A stretch of 57,538 nucleotides of DNA. It comes from Chloroflexota bacterium (lineage in GTDB: Bacteria > Chloroflexota > Limnocylindria > Limnocylindrales > CSP1-4). Positions 19,465 to 30,403 of the stretch are shown here, one piece after another; position 1 is the first letter of the stretch; each line of letters starts with the position of its first letter. The position numbers and the translations under genes were made by a program. The notes under the pieces are model-generated. The model searched no databases, had not been told where the DNA came from, and saw nothing but the letters and a program-made list of their open reading frames with translations. Location of the stretch: contig PMYK01000041.1 of NCBI GenBank assembly GCA_003171255.1, positions 1 through 57,538 on the forward strand, read 5' to 3'.

Positions 19465-20592
19465 ATGCGAATCGCTCTTCTCGGGACGAGGGGGATCCCG
19501 GCCAACTACGGCGGCTTCGAGACCTTTTATGAGAATTTTGGGCCGCGCCTCGCCGAAAGGGGCCACCAGGTCTGGGTCTACAACAGGCCTCACGTCGTGG
19601 GCCATCGCGATCTCCTGACCTATCGCGGTGTGAACCTGGTACATCTGCCTTCATTGGCGAGCAAGCACTTCGAGACCATCACCCACACCGCGCTGAGCGT
19701 CTTCCACTCCCTGCCGCGTCGGTATGACATCGTGTACATCTGCGGTGTGGGCAATGCCTCGCTGGCCTGGATTCCCAGGCTTACGGGGGCGCGGGTCGTG
19801 CTGAACGTAGATAGCTCCGATTGGCGTCGCGCCAAATGGGGGCGCCTTCCGGCGACCTACCTGCGACTGATGGAGCGGTTCTCTGGATCCGCGGCCAATA
19901 CCATCGTGGTCGACAACCGGGCCATCGGCCGCCGCTATCGAGAGGATCACGGCATCGAGGCTGTGTACGTGCCGTACGGCGCCAACGTCCTCCGCAACGA
20001 AGGTCGCGAGGCGCTCGATCAGTGGGGGCTCGATGACGGACGTTACGTTCTTTGGGTCGGCAGGCTCGAGCGCGAGACCCTGGTTGAGGAGCTGATCGAG
20101 GCATTCCGTCGGGCCGATCTTCCAGGGTTCAAGCTGGCGATCGTGGGAGACGCACCCTTTGCCGACGACTACAAGAAGGAGCTGCGGTCGATAGCCTCGC
20201 CGGAGGTGGTGTTCACCGGCCGCCAGCATGGCGAGGCATATCAGCAGCTGAGTTGCCATGCCTTCGCGTACGTCCAAACGTCGCCGACGTCGGGCACGAG
20301 CCCGGCTCTACTCGACCAGATGGCGTTTGGCAATGCGGTGATCGCACGCGCAACGGCCACGAACACCGAAGTGGTCTCCGATGCGGGCCTCCTGTATTCG
20401 CCCGACGATCCGATCGGAGACCTGGCCGCCGCCCTTCGACGACTGTACGAGACCGAGGGGCTTGCGGCGGACCTGCGCATCAGGGCAGTAGACCGAGTGC
20501 GCGACCAGTATTCGTGGGAGCTTGTGACCGACAAGTACGAGGAGTTGTTCGCGCGTCTGATGAAGCGCCGACCAAGAGGTACCAAAGGCTGA
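19465..20592 (+). CDS. DUF1972-type glycosyltransferase (rhamnosyltransferase-like)
   Basis: A 375-aa GT4 protein with the diagnostic start MRIALLGTRGIPANYGGFET of the DUF1972 family, which includes capsule rhamnosyltransferases such as Cps2T/WchF. The C-terminal half has YVLWVGRLERETLVEELIEA, FTGRQHGEAYQQLSCHAFAY and TSPTSGTSPALLDQMAFGN. In characterised relatives the enzyme adds L-rhamnose to the first lipid-linked sugar. This agrees with the RmlD-like gene that follows, with which it overlaps by TGATG. It has its own leaderless-type -10 box. Confidence 0.9.
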   Translation: MRIALLGTRGIPANYGGFETFYENFGPRLAERGHQVWVYNRPHVVGHRDLLTYRGVNLVHLPSLASKHFETITHTALSVFHSLPRRYDIVYICGVGNASLAWIPRLTGARVVLNVDSSDWRRAKWGRLPATYLRLMERFSGSAANTIVVDNRAIGRRYREDHGIEAVYVPYGANVLRNEGREALDQWGLDDGRYVLWVGRLERETLVEELIEAFRRADLPGFKLAIVGDAPFADDYKKELRSIASPEVVFTGRQHGEAYQQLSCHAFAYVQTSPTSGTSPALLDQMAFGNAVIARATATNTEVVSDAGLLYSPDDPIGDLAAALRRLYETEGLAADLRIRAVDRVRDQYSWELVTDKYEELFARLMKRRPRGTKG

Positions 20593-21518
20593 TGCGAGTT
20601 CTAATAACCGGCTCCGGCGGAATGCTGGGCAGCGCCGTCTATCCGGCCTTCGTTCGCGCCGGTCACGAAGTCGTTGCGACCGACCTTGTGCCACGGCCGG
20701 AGCCCGGTATGCCGATGGGCCTTCTGGACGTCCGCGAACACGGTGCCGTCCGCGACTGCGCCCGGGAGACCAAGCCCGGCATCATCCTCCACCTGGCGGC
20801 CGAGACCGACCTCGAGCGCTGCGAAACCGATCGCGACCACGCCTACCTGACGAACGCCATCGGCACCCAGAACGTTGCTCTGGTCGCGTCCGAACTCGGC
20901 GTCCCGCTGGTCTACATCTCAACAGCCGGAGTGTTCGACGGCACGAAGGGCGACGAGCCGTACACGGAGTTCGACCGGCCGAATCCCATAAACGCCTACG
21001 GCGGCTCGAAGTACGAAGGCGAGCTCATCGTCCGGCACACCGTGCCGCGGCATTTCATCGTCCGCGCCGGATGGATGGTCGGTGGACGAGAACGTGACCA
21101 CAAGTTCGTGGCGAAGGTGATCAACCAGCTCCGAGACGGAGCCCGGGTCATCCACGCCGTCACCGACAAGCTCGGGACGCCAACGTACACCGAAGATTTC
21201 GCGCAGAACCTGCTGGCCCTGATCGACACGCCCTTCTACGGCCTATACCACATGACCTGCGAGGGAGCAGGCAGCCGCCTCGACGTGGCCCGCGCAATCG
21301 TCGAGTTCTACGGACGAAGCGACGTCGAGGTGATCCCGGTATCGAGCGATTTCTTCGCCGAGACGTACTTCGCGCCGCGGCCGCGCTCAGAGATGATGCG
21401 CAACTTCGCGCTGCAGCTGCGCGGCCTGAACCTGATGCGTCCCTGGCCCGAGGCTCTGCGCGCGTATCTGGATCAAGCGGGCTTCGAGCTCGAGCGATCC
21501 TCGGCGCGCGGGGCGTAG
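20592..21518 (+). CDS. rmlD: dTDP-4-dehydrorhamnose reductase-like protein (RmlD family)
   Basis: A 308-aa reductase with MRVLITGSGGMLGSAVYPAF, ILHLAAETDLERCETDR, ISTAGVFDGTKGDEP and the YxxxK motif in NAYGGSKYEGE. RmlD performs the last step to dTDP-L-rhamnose using NAD(P)H. rmlA, rmlB and rmlC are not in the window, so the substrate must be made elsewhere or the enzyme works on another 4-keto sugar. The track ORF (421 aa) over-extends; the true ATG overlaps the preceding GT stop by 1 bp (TGATG). Confidence 0.85.
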   Translation: MRVLITGSGGMLGSAVYPAFVRAGHEVVATDLVPRPEPGMPMGLLDVREHGAVRDCARETKPGIILHLAAETDLERCETDRDHAYLTNAIGTQNVALVASELGVPLVYISTAGVFDGTKGDEPYTEFDRPNPINAYGGSKYEGELIVRHTVPRHFIVRAGWMVGGRERDHKFVAKVINQLRDGARVIHAVTDKLGTPTYTEDFAQNLLALIDTPFYGLYHMTCEGAGSRLDVARAIVEFYGRSDVEVIPVSSDFFAETYFAPRPRSEMMRNFALQLRGLNLMRPWPEALRAYLDQAGFELERSSARGA

Positions 21519-21553
21519 AGCGGGGAGACGGCCGTCGGAACCGGGACTGTGTG

Positions 21554-22636
21554 ATGAGGATTCTGTACGTCGAGCCAATCGGCGTCCGGGGCGGGATGGG
21601 CCACTACAACGAAGCCCTCGTCGGGGCCTACGAGCAGGCAGGAGCCAGCCTCGAGGTGGTCACGAGCTCGGACGATGGCTCGGGCGATTTCCGGGCGAAA
21701 GTGCACGTGAGCCACCTCTTCCGCCTCGCGCTGGACCGATCGCAGCCTCGAGTCCTCCGCGCGATTGGCTACGTAGGCGGCTACCTGGGCTGTCTGCGGC
21801 TGGCACGGCGCGCCGACGTCGTGCTCCTGCACTTCCTGCATCGGCCTGCTGCAGACCGATGGGCCCTCAAGGCATTCCGGCGGCTGGGATGTCGACTCGT
21901 ACTGGTCGCCCACGACCCGCAGCCCGTCCTGGCCAGCCAAAGCGGGTCCGCGTACCAGCGGTGTCTGCCCCTCTTCGATCTCATCGTCGTGCACGGCCCT
22001 AAGGCCCGCGCCGACATCGTTGCCCTGGGCGCGTCGAGCGACAGAGTGATCGTGGCGCCATTCGGCGACTACCGAGCCACGACGCCCCTGGACCCTGCTG
22101 CAGCGCGTCGCACTCTCGGACTTCCGGACGTTGCCCAACCGACGGCCGCAATCATCGGAAACCTCAAGCCGGGCAAGGGGATCCGTCGCGCTCGCGAGGC
22201 GCTCGAGGGCGCCGGTTCGCCCATCCGGACGCTGCTGATAGCCGGCACCAAACAAGGGGATTGGGACCTCGACGACGCCCTTCGCGCATCGGAGACCACC
22301 CAGCTCCAGATCGTGCGCGTGGACCGGCGAATGTCCGACATGGAAGAGCGCGCGGCCTATTCACTGGCAGATGTCCATCTCGCCCTGTACGACTCCGGCT
22401 ACTCGTCCGCGGTCATCGCCCGAGCGCACTCGATGGGCAAGCCCGTGGTGCTCACGGATGTCGGTGACCTCGCGCTGCAGGAGCGGCCTGGCGACGTGTT
22501 GCTGCCCGCCGGCTACGAAGCGGACCAGCTCCGAAAGGCCATCGCCGGCTGCCTGAAAGCGGACGTGGAGGCGCCGGCCACGTGGGATCGCGAAGCCTGG
22601 CTCTATCACGCCAGGAGCGTGCTGTCCCGGATCTGA
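21554..22636 (+). CDS. Putative glycosyltransferase family 4
   Basis: A 360-aa protein starting MRILYVEPIGVRGGMGHYNE, with a GT-B architecture: an acceptor-type glycine loop, then LVLVAHDPQPVLASQSGS, DLIVVHGPKARADIVALG, and a C-terminal half with AAIIGNLKPGKGIRRAREAL and DVHLALYDSGYSSAVIARAH. Similarity to the core family is weaker than in its neighbours. ATG at 21554 is preferred over the GTG at 21551. It ends the plus-strand block and converges with the ligase gene 27 bp away. Confidence 0.75.
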   Translation: MRILYVEPIGVRGGMGHYNEALVGAYEQAGASLEVVTSSDDGSGDFRAKVHVSHLFRLALDRSQPRVLRAIGYVGGYLGCLRLARRADVVLLHFLHRPAADRWALKAFRRLGCRLVLVAHDPQPVLASQSGSAYQRCLPLFDLIVVHGPKARADIVALGASSDRVIVAPFGDYRATTPLDPAAARRTLGLPDVAQPTAAIIGNLKPGKGIRRAREALEGAGSPIRTLLIAGTKQGDWDLDDALRASETTQLQIVRVDRRMSDMEERAAYSLADVHLALYDSGYSSAVIARAHSMGKPVVLTDVGDLALQERPGDVLLPAGYEADQLRKAIAGCLKADVEAPATWDREAWLYHARSVLSRI

Positions 22637-22662
22637 CCAGCGAGTCTCGGCTTCGGTCGCGG

Positions 22663-24231
22663 TCAGGCCGTTGCGGCTACTGGTTCGGGGGTCGCCGCTG
22701 TGCCCGTACTTGCCGAGGCACCGGACGCAATGCCCGTCAATGGGGATACCGCCAACGCCGCCAGCGACCACGGAAGTATCGCCATTTCGGGTTCCATTAT
22801 GGTCGGCAGCCAGTAGCTCACGATGGCGAGGGATATCGACAGCGCGAGCAGCGCCAGCCCCACTGTGGTGCTGCCCCGACGGATAGCTCTGCCGGCCGTG
22901 ATGAGCAGCCCGAGTGCAAACAGTACGGCCCACCCAAGTCCGAGCCATCCGAGCATGACCCCCATGCTCAGGTAGTAGGACTCGAGCACGTATTGCGGTA
23001 GCTCCGTCGTTTCCGGGACCCCTCTGGAGCCGACCGTGCCAAGCCCGATACCCAGCGGGTGCGACGCGACCATGGACCATGCCGCGGAAAGCGAATCCAA
23101 ATGCCCCTGAGTCGACGGATCGACCGGTCCTCCCGATGGTAGAGATGTCGAAGTGTCACCCGGTCCCGTCCCGGTATCAGCTGAGGAGGAGGAGAACGAG
23201 ATGGAAGCGATAGTACTGGCGATCAGCGCCGTTCCGCCTCGCGCGAAGTAGATCCCGCCGCTCAGGACGATTACCGGCACGATCGCCAGGCTCAGGTACT
23301 TCAGGGCGCGGCGCGGGCTGGGCGAGAGGCGCCCGATTGCGACGAGAAGCACTACCAGACTGACAGCGCAGGCGACGATCGCACTACGGGAGAAGGTGAC
23401 GGCCAGGGCCACGAGAATGGGCACCAGGGCAAGGGCCGCCCACCGGCGCTTCAGTGGGTTCATCGCCACCAGGGCGGCCGCCATGAAACCCCAGGCGGAC
23501 AGTGCGAATCCAAGCTCGTTTGGCGAGCCATACATCCCGGCAGCGCGGGGACCGACAAGGTGTTGCGCTGTAAAGGTGGATGGGTACGGAAGGCTGAGTG
23601 TCCCCCAATAGGTTCCCACGAAAGACCAGCCGAAGGCCTCCGATTGGACGATGGCGAAGAGTGCGATCGGCACCGCAATGATCGTCATGGCCTTGAAGTA
23701 GACGCTCGTGTCGACCGGCCTCAGACGGATGGCGACATACACGCCCACCGGGAACAGCAGCAGCCTTACCTGGTTGAGCGCGAGTGCGTCGTGGCGACCA
23801 ACGAACCCGACGACGATCAGGACGACGAAGGCCGCGCCGACCATGTCCATGAGCGCGGGCTGCAGCCGGGGACGGTGGCCGGCCCGGTAAAGGGCCGCGA
23901 GCGCACCAAACTCGGCAAGCAGAGCGGCGGCGAGCGCCGCCTCCTTCCACGCGGAAAACAAGATCAGCGACGTCCCGGTGACACCGAAGTTCACCTGGGC
24001 GATCTTCGTGCTCAGCGGGTGCACGGCGAACAGGAGGAGGACCAGCCACAGCGCCCAGGTCGGCCGCAGCAGGCCAATTGCGACAACACCTGCGAGCAAG
24101 AGGAGGGCGCCCGCCAGATGGAGCGGCGAGATCAGCAACAACAGACCGGCAATTGAGGTGACGCAGGCTGCCGCTGCCGCTCTATGTGTCATCTGGTCGC
24201 GCATCATCGCGGTCTCAAGGGCTGAAGACAT
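22663..24231 (-). CDS. O-antigen ligase/polymerase-like membrane protein
   Basis: A 522-aa protein with about twelve hydrophobic segments (for example ACVTSIAGLLLLISPLHLAG and LALVPILVALAVTFSRSAIV). A large external loop of about 80 residues is Ser/Thr/Gly-rich near SSSSADTGTGPGDTS and is followed by AWSMVASHPLGIGLGTVGSR, the Wzy_C/WaaL signature region. Such proteins polymerise repeat units or transfer finished glycan from lipid carrier to an acceptor outside the inner membrane. Because an ABC exporter is also present, ligation is more likely than Wzy-type polymerisation, but this is inference. GAGG lies 9 nt before the ATG. Confidence 0.85.
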   Translation of the reverse strand: MSSALETAMMRDQMTHRAAAAACVTSIAGLLLLISPLHLAGALLLLAGVVAIGLLRPTWALWLVLLLFAVHPLSTKIAQVNFGVTGTSLILFSAWKEAALAAALLAEFGALAALYRAGHRPRLQPALMDMVGAAFVVLIVVGFVGRHDALALNQVRLLLFPVGVYVAIRLRPVDTSVYFKAMTIIAVPIALFAIVQSEAFGWSFVGTYWGTLSLPYPSTFTAQHLVGPRAAGMYGSPNELGFALSAWGFMAAALVAMNPLKRRWAALALVPILVALAVTFSRSAIVACAVSLVVLLVAIGRLSPSPRRALKYLSLAIVPVIVLSGGIYFARGGTALIASTIASISFSSSSADTGTGPGDTSTSLPSGGPVDPSTQGHLDSLSAAWSMVASHPLGIGLGTVGSRGVPETTELPQYVLESYYLSMGVMLGWLGLGWAVLFALGLLITAGRAIRRGSTTVGLALLALSISLAIVSYWLPTIMEPEMAILPWSLAALAVSPLTGIASGASASTGTAATPEPVAATA

Positions 24232-24242
24232 GAACTCGGACC

Positions 24243-25055
24243 TCAGGAGGGCCAGAAGACGAAGTTGGAGACATAGTCCGGACGAGAGAAGTCGGGAAGC
24301 AACCCGATCTGATCTCTCTGCAGATCGAACTCCTCCAACTCCACGATCTTCCAGCCGCGAATGAACGCGGCCCTCGCATAGCCGTGGTGATCGCGCATCC
24401 TCTCGATTACGTTCGCCGGCGCGCCACGAGCATGCCGAGCTTCGCTCTCGACGAAGACGATCGGTCGATTCGTTGCGATCGTCTCTTCCGCGCCCTGAAG
24501 GACGGCCATCTCGTGCCCCTCGACGTCGATCTTGAGGAAGCCGACGTTGAGGAGTCCGAGGGAGTCCAATGTCTGCGTCTGGACCGACAGTTCAGTCGTT
24601 GCGCCGAGTTCCGCTTCCGCCGCGACCTGGACCTCATCCGCTTCCGGAGAAGCGAGACGAGCGAGTCCGTCATTGGACGGTACGAGGAGTCGGGCGGTCG
24701 TGGCGTGGTCCGAGAGAGCGATCTCGTGCACACGCACGTTGCGCAGACGAGCGCTTCGAATGTATCTGGCCAGCTCGGGCTGGGGCTCGAACGCGTCCAC
24801 GATGTCTGCCCGCTTGGCCATCCAGTACGCGTAGACTCCCCGGTTCGCGCCCACGTCGATGGCGTTCTTGCCGGTCGGAACGAGGCTCGTGATCAGATCT
24901 GCTGGTGGATGCAAACCAAACACTCGCCGGACGCTTCTCTTGCCCCGAAGCCTCAGAGAGATGGGAGCGGGCACGCGGTCGGCCAGACGGCCGCGGAGTG
25001 TCATTACAGCGAAGGTCCTCCTGGTTTTGGCGAAGCATCGAACGAGACGCCGCAT
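24243..25055 (-). CDS. FkbM family methyltransferase
   Basis: A 270-aa SAM-dependent methyltransferase with KNAIDVGANRGVYAYWMAKR (SAM motif I), VDAFEPQPELARYIRS and the hallmark FLKIDVEGHEMAVLQGAEET. FkbM proteins O-methylate sugars and polyketides; here a sugar or the glycan end is likely. It lies between the GT4 gene and the ligase gene on the same strand, 11 bp before the latter. A TAGAGT box lies 8 nt before its ATG. Confidence 0.9.
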   Translation of the reverse strand: MRRLVRCFAKTRRTFAVMTLRGRLADRVPAPISLRLRGKRSVRRVFGLHPPADLITSLVPTGKNAIDVGANRGVYAYWMAKRADIVDAFEPQPELARYIRSARLRNVRVHEIALSDHATTARLLVPSNDGLARLASPEADEVQVAAEAELGATTELSVQTQTLDSLGLLNVGFLKIDVEGHEMAVLQGAEETIATNRPIVFVESEARHARGAPANVIERMRDHHGYARAAFIRGWKIVELEEFDLQRDQIGLLPDFSRPDYVSNFVFWPS

Positions 25056-25063
25056 TCGACCTA

Positions 25064-25069
25064 ACTCTA
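25064..25069 (-). promoter_or_regulatory. Possible -10 box (TAGAGT) before the FkbM gene
   Basis: TAGAGT is followed by 8 nt and the ATG at 25055, similar to the other leaderless-type boxes. It is a weaker match than TANACT, and an internal TTAGG could instead act as a ribosome site. Confidence 0.3.
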
Positions 25070-25130
25070 CCCGCTGCGCACCTCTGTCGCAGGAGGGAGC
25101 GAAGGCGCCGATGCCCGCGCGACCAAGGCC

Positions 25131-27305
<2,175 letters not shown>

Positions 27306-27313
27306 GGAAAGCC

Positions 27314-28231
27314 ATGCGCGTCTTTGTCACGGGCGCCGTCGGCTTTGTAGGTGGCTGGCTGCAGGCTGAGCTCAGGCAGAACGGCCACACAGTAGCCCCC
27401 GCACCCGGCCCGGAAGAACTGGACATCACCGATCGGGAGGGTCTCGCGCGGTGGCTGGCCCAAACCGGCGACCTTCCGGAGGCGATCGTCCACCTGGCCG
27501 GCATGGCCTTCGCCCCCGATGCCCGGGATTACCCGGGGGAGGCGTTCAGAGTCAACGTCGGAGGAACGCTCGCCCTATTCGAGGCTCTTCGCCTGGTCGG
27601 GATCAAGCCGGCCGTTCTGGTGACCGGCTCGTCGGACGTATACGGTCTGCCCCGCTCCAGGGACCTGCCGCTCGGCGAGACCGCACCATTGGCCCCAAAT
27701 CACCCCTATGCGTTGTCCAAGGTCGCCCAGGAGGCCGTCGCCATCGAGGCTTCGGCTCGCTACGGGTTCCCGGTTGTAGTCACCCGCTCCTTCAACCACG
27801 CGGGTCCCGGTCAGCGTCCGGTGTTCGTCATCCCGGCCATGGCCCGCCGGGTGGTGGCGATGCAGCGGGGCGACAGGACGAGCATCCCGGCGGGCAACGT
27901 GGACGTCCGCCGCGACCTGACCGACGTCCGCGACGTGGTGCGCGCCTACCGTCTCCTGCTGGAGCGGGCCGCGGATGGTTCCGCGCCCGCGGCGCTGGTG
28001 GTGAACGTGGCCTCGGGGGAGGCCGTCAGCATCCGCTCGATTATCGATCAGCTCTGCGAGCTCGCCGGCGTGCCACCTCGCATCGAGATGGACGCATCTC
28101 TGGTCCGCGCCGACGATCCAGTCGAGATCTGCGGCGACTCCAGCCTTCTGACGCGGCTCACCGGCTGGCGACCGGCGATCCCGCTCCGCACGACGCTGAT
28201 CGATGTCCTCGCGGAAGCCTCGGGAGTCTGA
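27314..28231 (+). CDS. rmd: GDP-6-deoxy-D-mannose reductase (GDP-D-rhamnose forming)
   Basis: A 305-aa extended SDR with RVFVTGAVGFVGGWLQAEL, ELDITDREGLARW, HPYALSKVAQEAVA (YxxxK), VTRSFNHAGPGQ and RRDLTDVRDVVRAYRLLLER. The FNHxGPGQ and RDxTDVRDVVRAY motifs are typical of Rmd, which reduces C4 of the Gmd product to give GDP-D-rhamnose. It lies directly behind gmd with AAGGA 6 nt before the ATG. A related 4-reductase (such as Tld, giving 6-deoxy-talose) is the main alternative. Confidence 0.85.
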   Translation: MRVFVTGAVGFVGGWLQAELRQNGHTVAPAPGPEELDITDREGLARWLAQTGDLPEAIVHLAGMAFAPDARDYPGEAFRVNVGGTLALFEALRLVGIKPAVLVTGSSDVYGLPRSRDLPLGETAPLAPNHPYALSKVAQEAVAIEASARYGFPVVVTRSFNHAGPGQRPVFVIPAMARRVVAMQRGDRTSIPAGNVDVRRDLTDVRDVVRAYRLLLERAADGSAPAALVVNVASGEAVSIRSIIDQLCELAGVPPRIEMDASLVRADDPVEICGDSSLLTRLTGWRPAIPLRTTLIDVLAEASGV

Positions 28232-28282
28232 ATCGACTCTGCGCTCGGCCGCGCGTTGGCTCGGCCGGTCAATCCGATCCGC

Positions 28283-28288
28283 TATCCT
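28283..28288 (+). promoter_or_regulatory. Possible -10 box (TATCCT) for the DUF3048 gene
   Basis: TATCCT lies 34 nt before the proposed TTG start at 28322. It would give a leader of about 25-27 nt with a GGAG/GGGA ribosome site, unlike the leaderless boxes elsewhere. Confidence 0.3.
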
Positions 28289-28321
28289 GTGGGCCGGTAT
28301 TTGCCAACGGAGACTGGGACT

Positions 28322-29503
28322 TTGATCAAACGAATTGGACCAGCGATCGCGCGCATCTGGGCGGGCCATAGAGTCGCGACGATAGCCGTGAGTGTGGTAG
28401 CGGTGGTGGCAATCGTGGCCGCAAGCCTGCTTATCGTGGTCGACCCCGGCGGCACCGCGCGAGCTACCGCAACAGCGAGCCCCTCGCCAACGGCCACTGC
28501 GTCGCCCTCACCGTCACCAACCGCCTCGCCGACGCCGCTCAATTCGCCGTCTCCCACGGACAACGGCTCGCCCACGCCGATGCCTTCGGGCTGGGCCTAC
28601 TCCGACCTCGACGGCGTCGCGACCACACAGGACCTCGCGCATCGCCTGCCAATGGCGGTAATGATCGCGGACAACATCGTCTCTCGGCCGCAGTCGGGAA
28701 TCTCATCGGCCTCCATCGTCTACCAGGCCTATGCAGACGGCGGCGAAGACCGCTATCTGATGATCTTCCAGGAGGGCACGGCCTCCGCCATCGGTCCCGC
28801 CCGGAGCGCCAGACCCTACTACGTCTACTGGGCGACCGAGTACAAGGCCTTGTATGCCCACGTTGGAGGCGATCTGGTGTCCCGCACCCAGACCATTCCG
28901 GCAATGGCCCGCAGCATCTACAACATGGACGACCTCAATGGCGGCAGCTGCGCGTACCACCGCATCAGCGAGCGAGCGGCGCCGCAGAACGACTACACGA
29001 CGTCGGCCGACCTGATCCGCTGTGCCGCCAAGATGGGCTACCCGGCGACCTACCAGAACCTGCCCGTCCGCCCCTTCAGGGACAATGTCATCGCCTCCGT
29101 CCGGCCCGCCTCGCAAACGCTCTCGATCGCGTATCGAACCGTCACTGTCGGCTACGAGTACAGCCCGTCCCGGGACTCCTACCTCAGGACGATCGATGGC
29201 TCAACCGAGATCGATCCGGCCAACAACGCCAAGGTCTACGCCAACACCATCGCCATCATGTATCAGGCGGTCGGCTCCGATTCAGTAACTGAGCCCGGCT
29301 ACAACCGGCCGGTGGTGTCCAACGTCGGATCGGGCAAGGCCACGATCTTCATGGAGGGTCAGTCCATTGACGCTACCTGGAAGAAGACGTCCAACACCGC
29401 GCTGACCCGCTTCTACGACTCGGCCGGCAAGGAGATCCCATTCGTTCGCGGCGAGATCTTCATGCAGAGCATCCCGACCGGTACCGCCGTCACGGTCAAG
29501 TAG
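28322..29503 (+). CDS. DUF3048 domain protein, membrane-anchored
   Basis: A 393-aa protein (from TTG 28322) with an N-terminal membrane anchor (VATIAVSVVAVVAIVAASLL), a roughly 50-residue Ser/Pro/Thr linker (ASPSPTATASPSPSPTASP) and an extracellular DUF3048 domain recognisable from LPMAVMIADNIVSRPQSGI, SASIVYQAYADGGEDRYLMI and GPARSARPYYV, ending GEIFMQSIPTGTAVTVK. The family includes B. subtilis YerB and has no firm biochemical role. The track start at 28256 would put 22 extra residues before the anchor. It probably sits on the outer face of the cytoplasmic membrane. Confidence 0.85.
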   Translation: MIKRIGPAIARIWAGHRVATIAVSVVAVVAIVAASLLIVVDPGGTARATATASPSPTATASPSPSPTASPTPLNSPSPTDNGSPTPMPSGWAYSDLDGVATTQDLAHRLPMAVMIADNIVSRPQSGISSASIVYQAYADGGEDRYLMIFQEGTASAIGPARSARPYYVYWATEYKALYAHVGGDLVSRTQTIPAMARSIYNMDDLNGGSCAYHRISERAAPQNDYTTSADLIRCAAKMGYPATYQNLPVRPFRDNVIASVRPASQTLSIAYRTVTVGYEYSPSRDSYLRTIDGSTEIDPANNAKVYANTIAIMYQAVGSDSVTEPGYNRPVVSNVGSGKATIFMEGQSIDATWKKTSNTALTRFYDSAGKEIPFVRGEIFMQSIPTGTAVTVK

Positions 29504-29547
29504 CCGCGCCGCGAGCCGCTGGCTCGTGCGCGCCACAACGCAGAATC

Positions 29548-29581
29548 AGATCCGGCCGGCGAACACTCGCCGGCCGGATCT
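29548..29581. terminator. Bidirectional intrinsic terminator hairpin
   Basis: AGATCCGGCCGGCGA, loop ACAC, then TCGCCGGCCGGATCT: a perfect 15-bp stem followed by GTTTGT. It lies exactly between the convergent DUF3048 and fabG genes and can serve both, though the T tract is short. Confidence 0.85.
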
Positions 29582-29600
29582 GTTTGTCACGAGGTGAGAC

Positions 29601-30350
29601 CTACATCATCACCAGTCCGCCGTCGACGGCGAGGACCTGGCCGGTGATGTAGCCCGCCTCGTCGGAGGCGAGGAACGTCACGGCGTTGGCGATGTCCTCG
29701 ACGGTGCCGAAATGGCCCAGAGGCGTCTGCGCCTTGATCTGGTCGGTGAGGCTGACCGGGAGGTCCTTCGTCAGCTCGGTCACGATGAAGCCCGGTGCCA
29801 CCGCGTTGCAGGTGATGCCACGCGACGCGACTTCACGGGCCGTGGCCTTGGTCAGGCCGATGAGCCCCGCCTTGGACGACGAGTAGTTGGCCTGGCCCAT
29901 CTGACCGGCCTGGCCCGACACGCTCGACATGTTGATGATCCGACCCGCATGGGCCTTGAGCATCGGGCGGATGGCCGCCTTGATCATGTAGAAGGCGCCG
30001 AAGAGGTTGACCTCGAGAACCTTCTTCCAGTCGTCGATGGGCATGCGCATGATCAGGTCGTCGCGGGTGATGCCCGCGTTGTTGACCAGGATGTCGATCT
30101 TGCCGAAGGCAGCGACCGCGGCGCCGACGGCCGAGACGCAGGCCGCGGGGTCGGTGACGTCGGCCGGAATATAGAGCGCCTTGCGCCCGAGGGCCTGGAT
30201 CTCGGCCACGGTCGCCTCGGCGACTTCGGGGCGGCCCACGTCGACGAACGCTACGTCGGCGCCCTGGCGGGCCAGGCTCAGGCAGATGGCTTTGCCGATG
30301 CCACGCGCACCGCCGGTGACGAGAGCGGACTTGCCGGACAGATCGAGCAT
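29601..30350 (-). CDS. fabG: 3-oxoacyl-ACP reductase
   Basis: A 249-aa classical SDR that reduces 3-oxoacyl-ACP with NADPH in fatty acid elongation. It has ALVTGGARGIGKAICLSLAR, ILVNNAGITRDDLIMRM, the catalytic Ser in NMSSVSGQ, YSSSKAGLIG (YxxxK) and ITCNAVAPGFIVTELT, a textbook FabG set. The track ORF is over-extended; ATG 30350 has GAGGAG 6 nt upstream. It is the last gene of the acc/fab run and ends just before the shared terminator. Confidence 0.95.
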   Translation of the reverse strand: MLDLSGKSALVTGGARGIGKAICLSLARQGADVAFVDVGRPEVAEATVAEIQALGRKALYIPADVTDPAACVSAVGAAVAAFGKIDILVNNAGITRDDLIMRMPIDDWKKVLEVNLFGAFYMIKAAIRPMLKAHAGRIINMSSVSGQAGQMGQANYSSSKAGLIGLTKATAREVASRGITCNAVAPGFIVTELTKDLPVSLTDQIKAQTPLGHFGTVEDIANAVTFLASDEAGYITGQVLAVDGGLVMM

Positions 30351-30403
30351 TGAGCTCCTCCTCGTTGGTACTGCGCCGACACTCGAGGTGGCGGCGCCGA
30401 TCG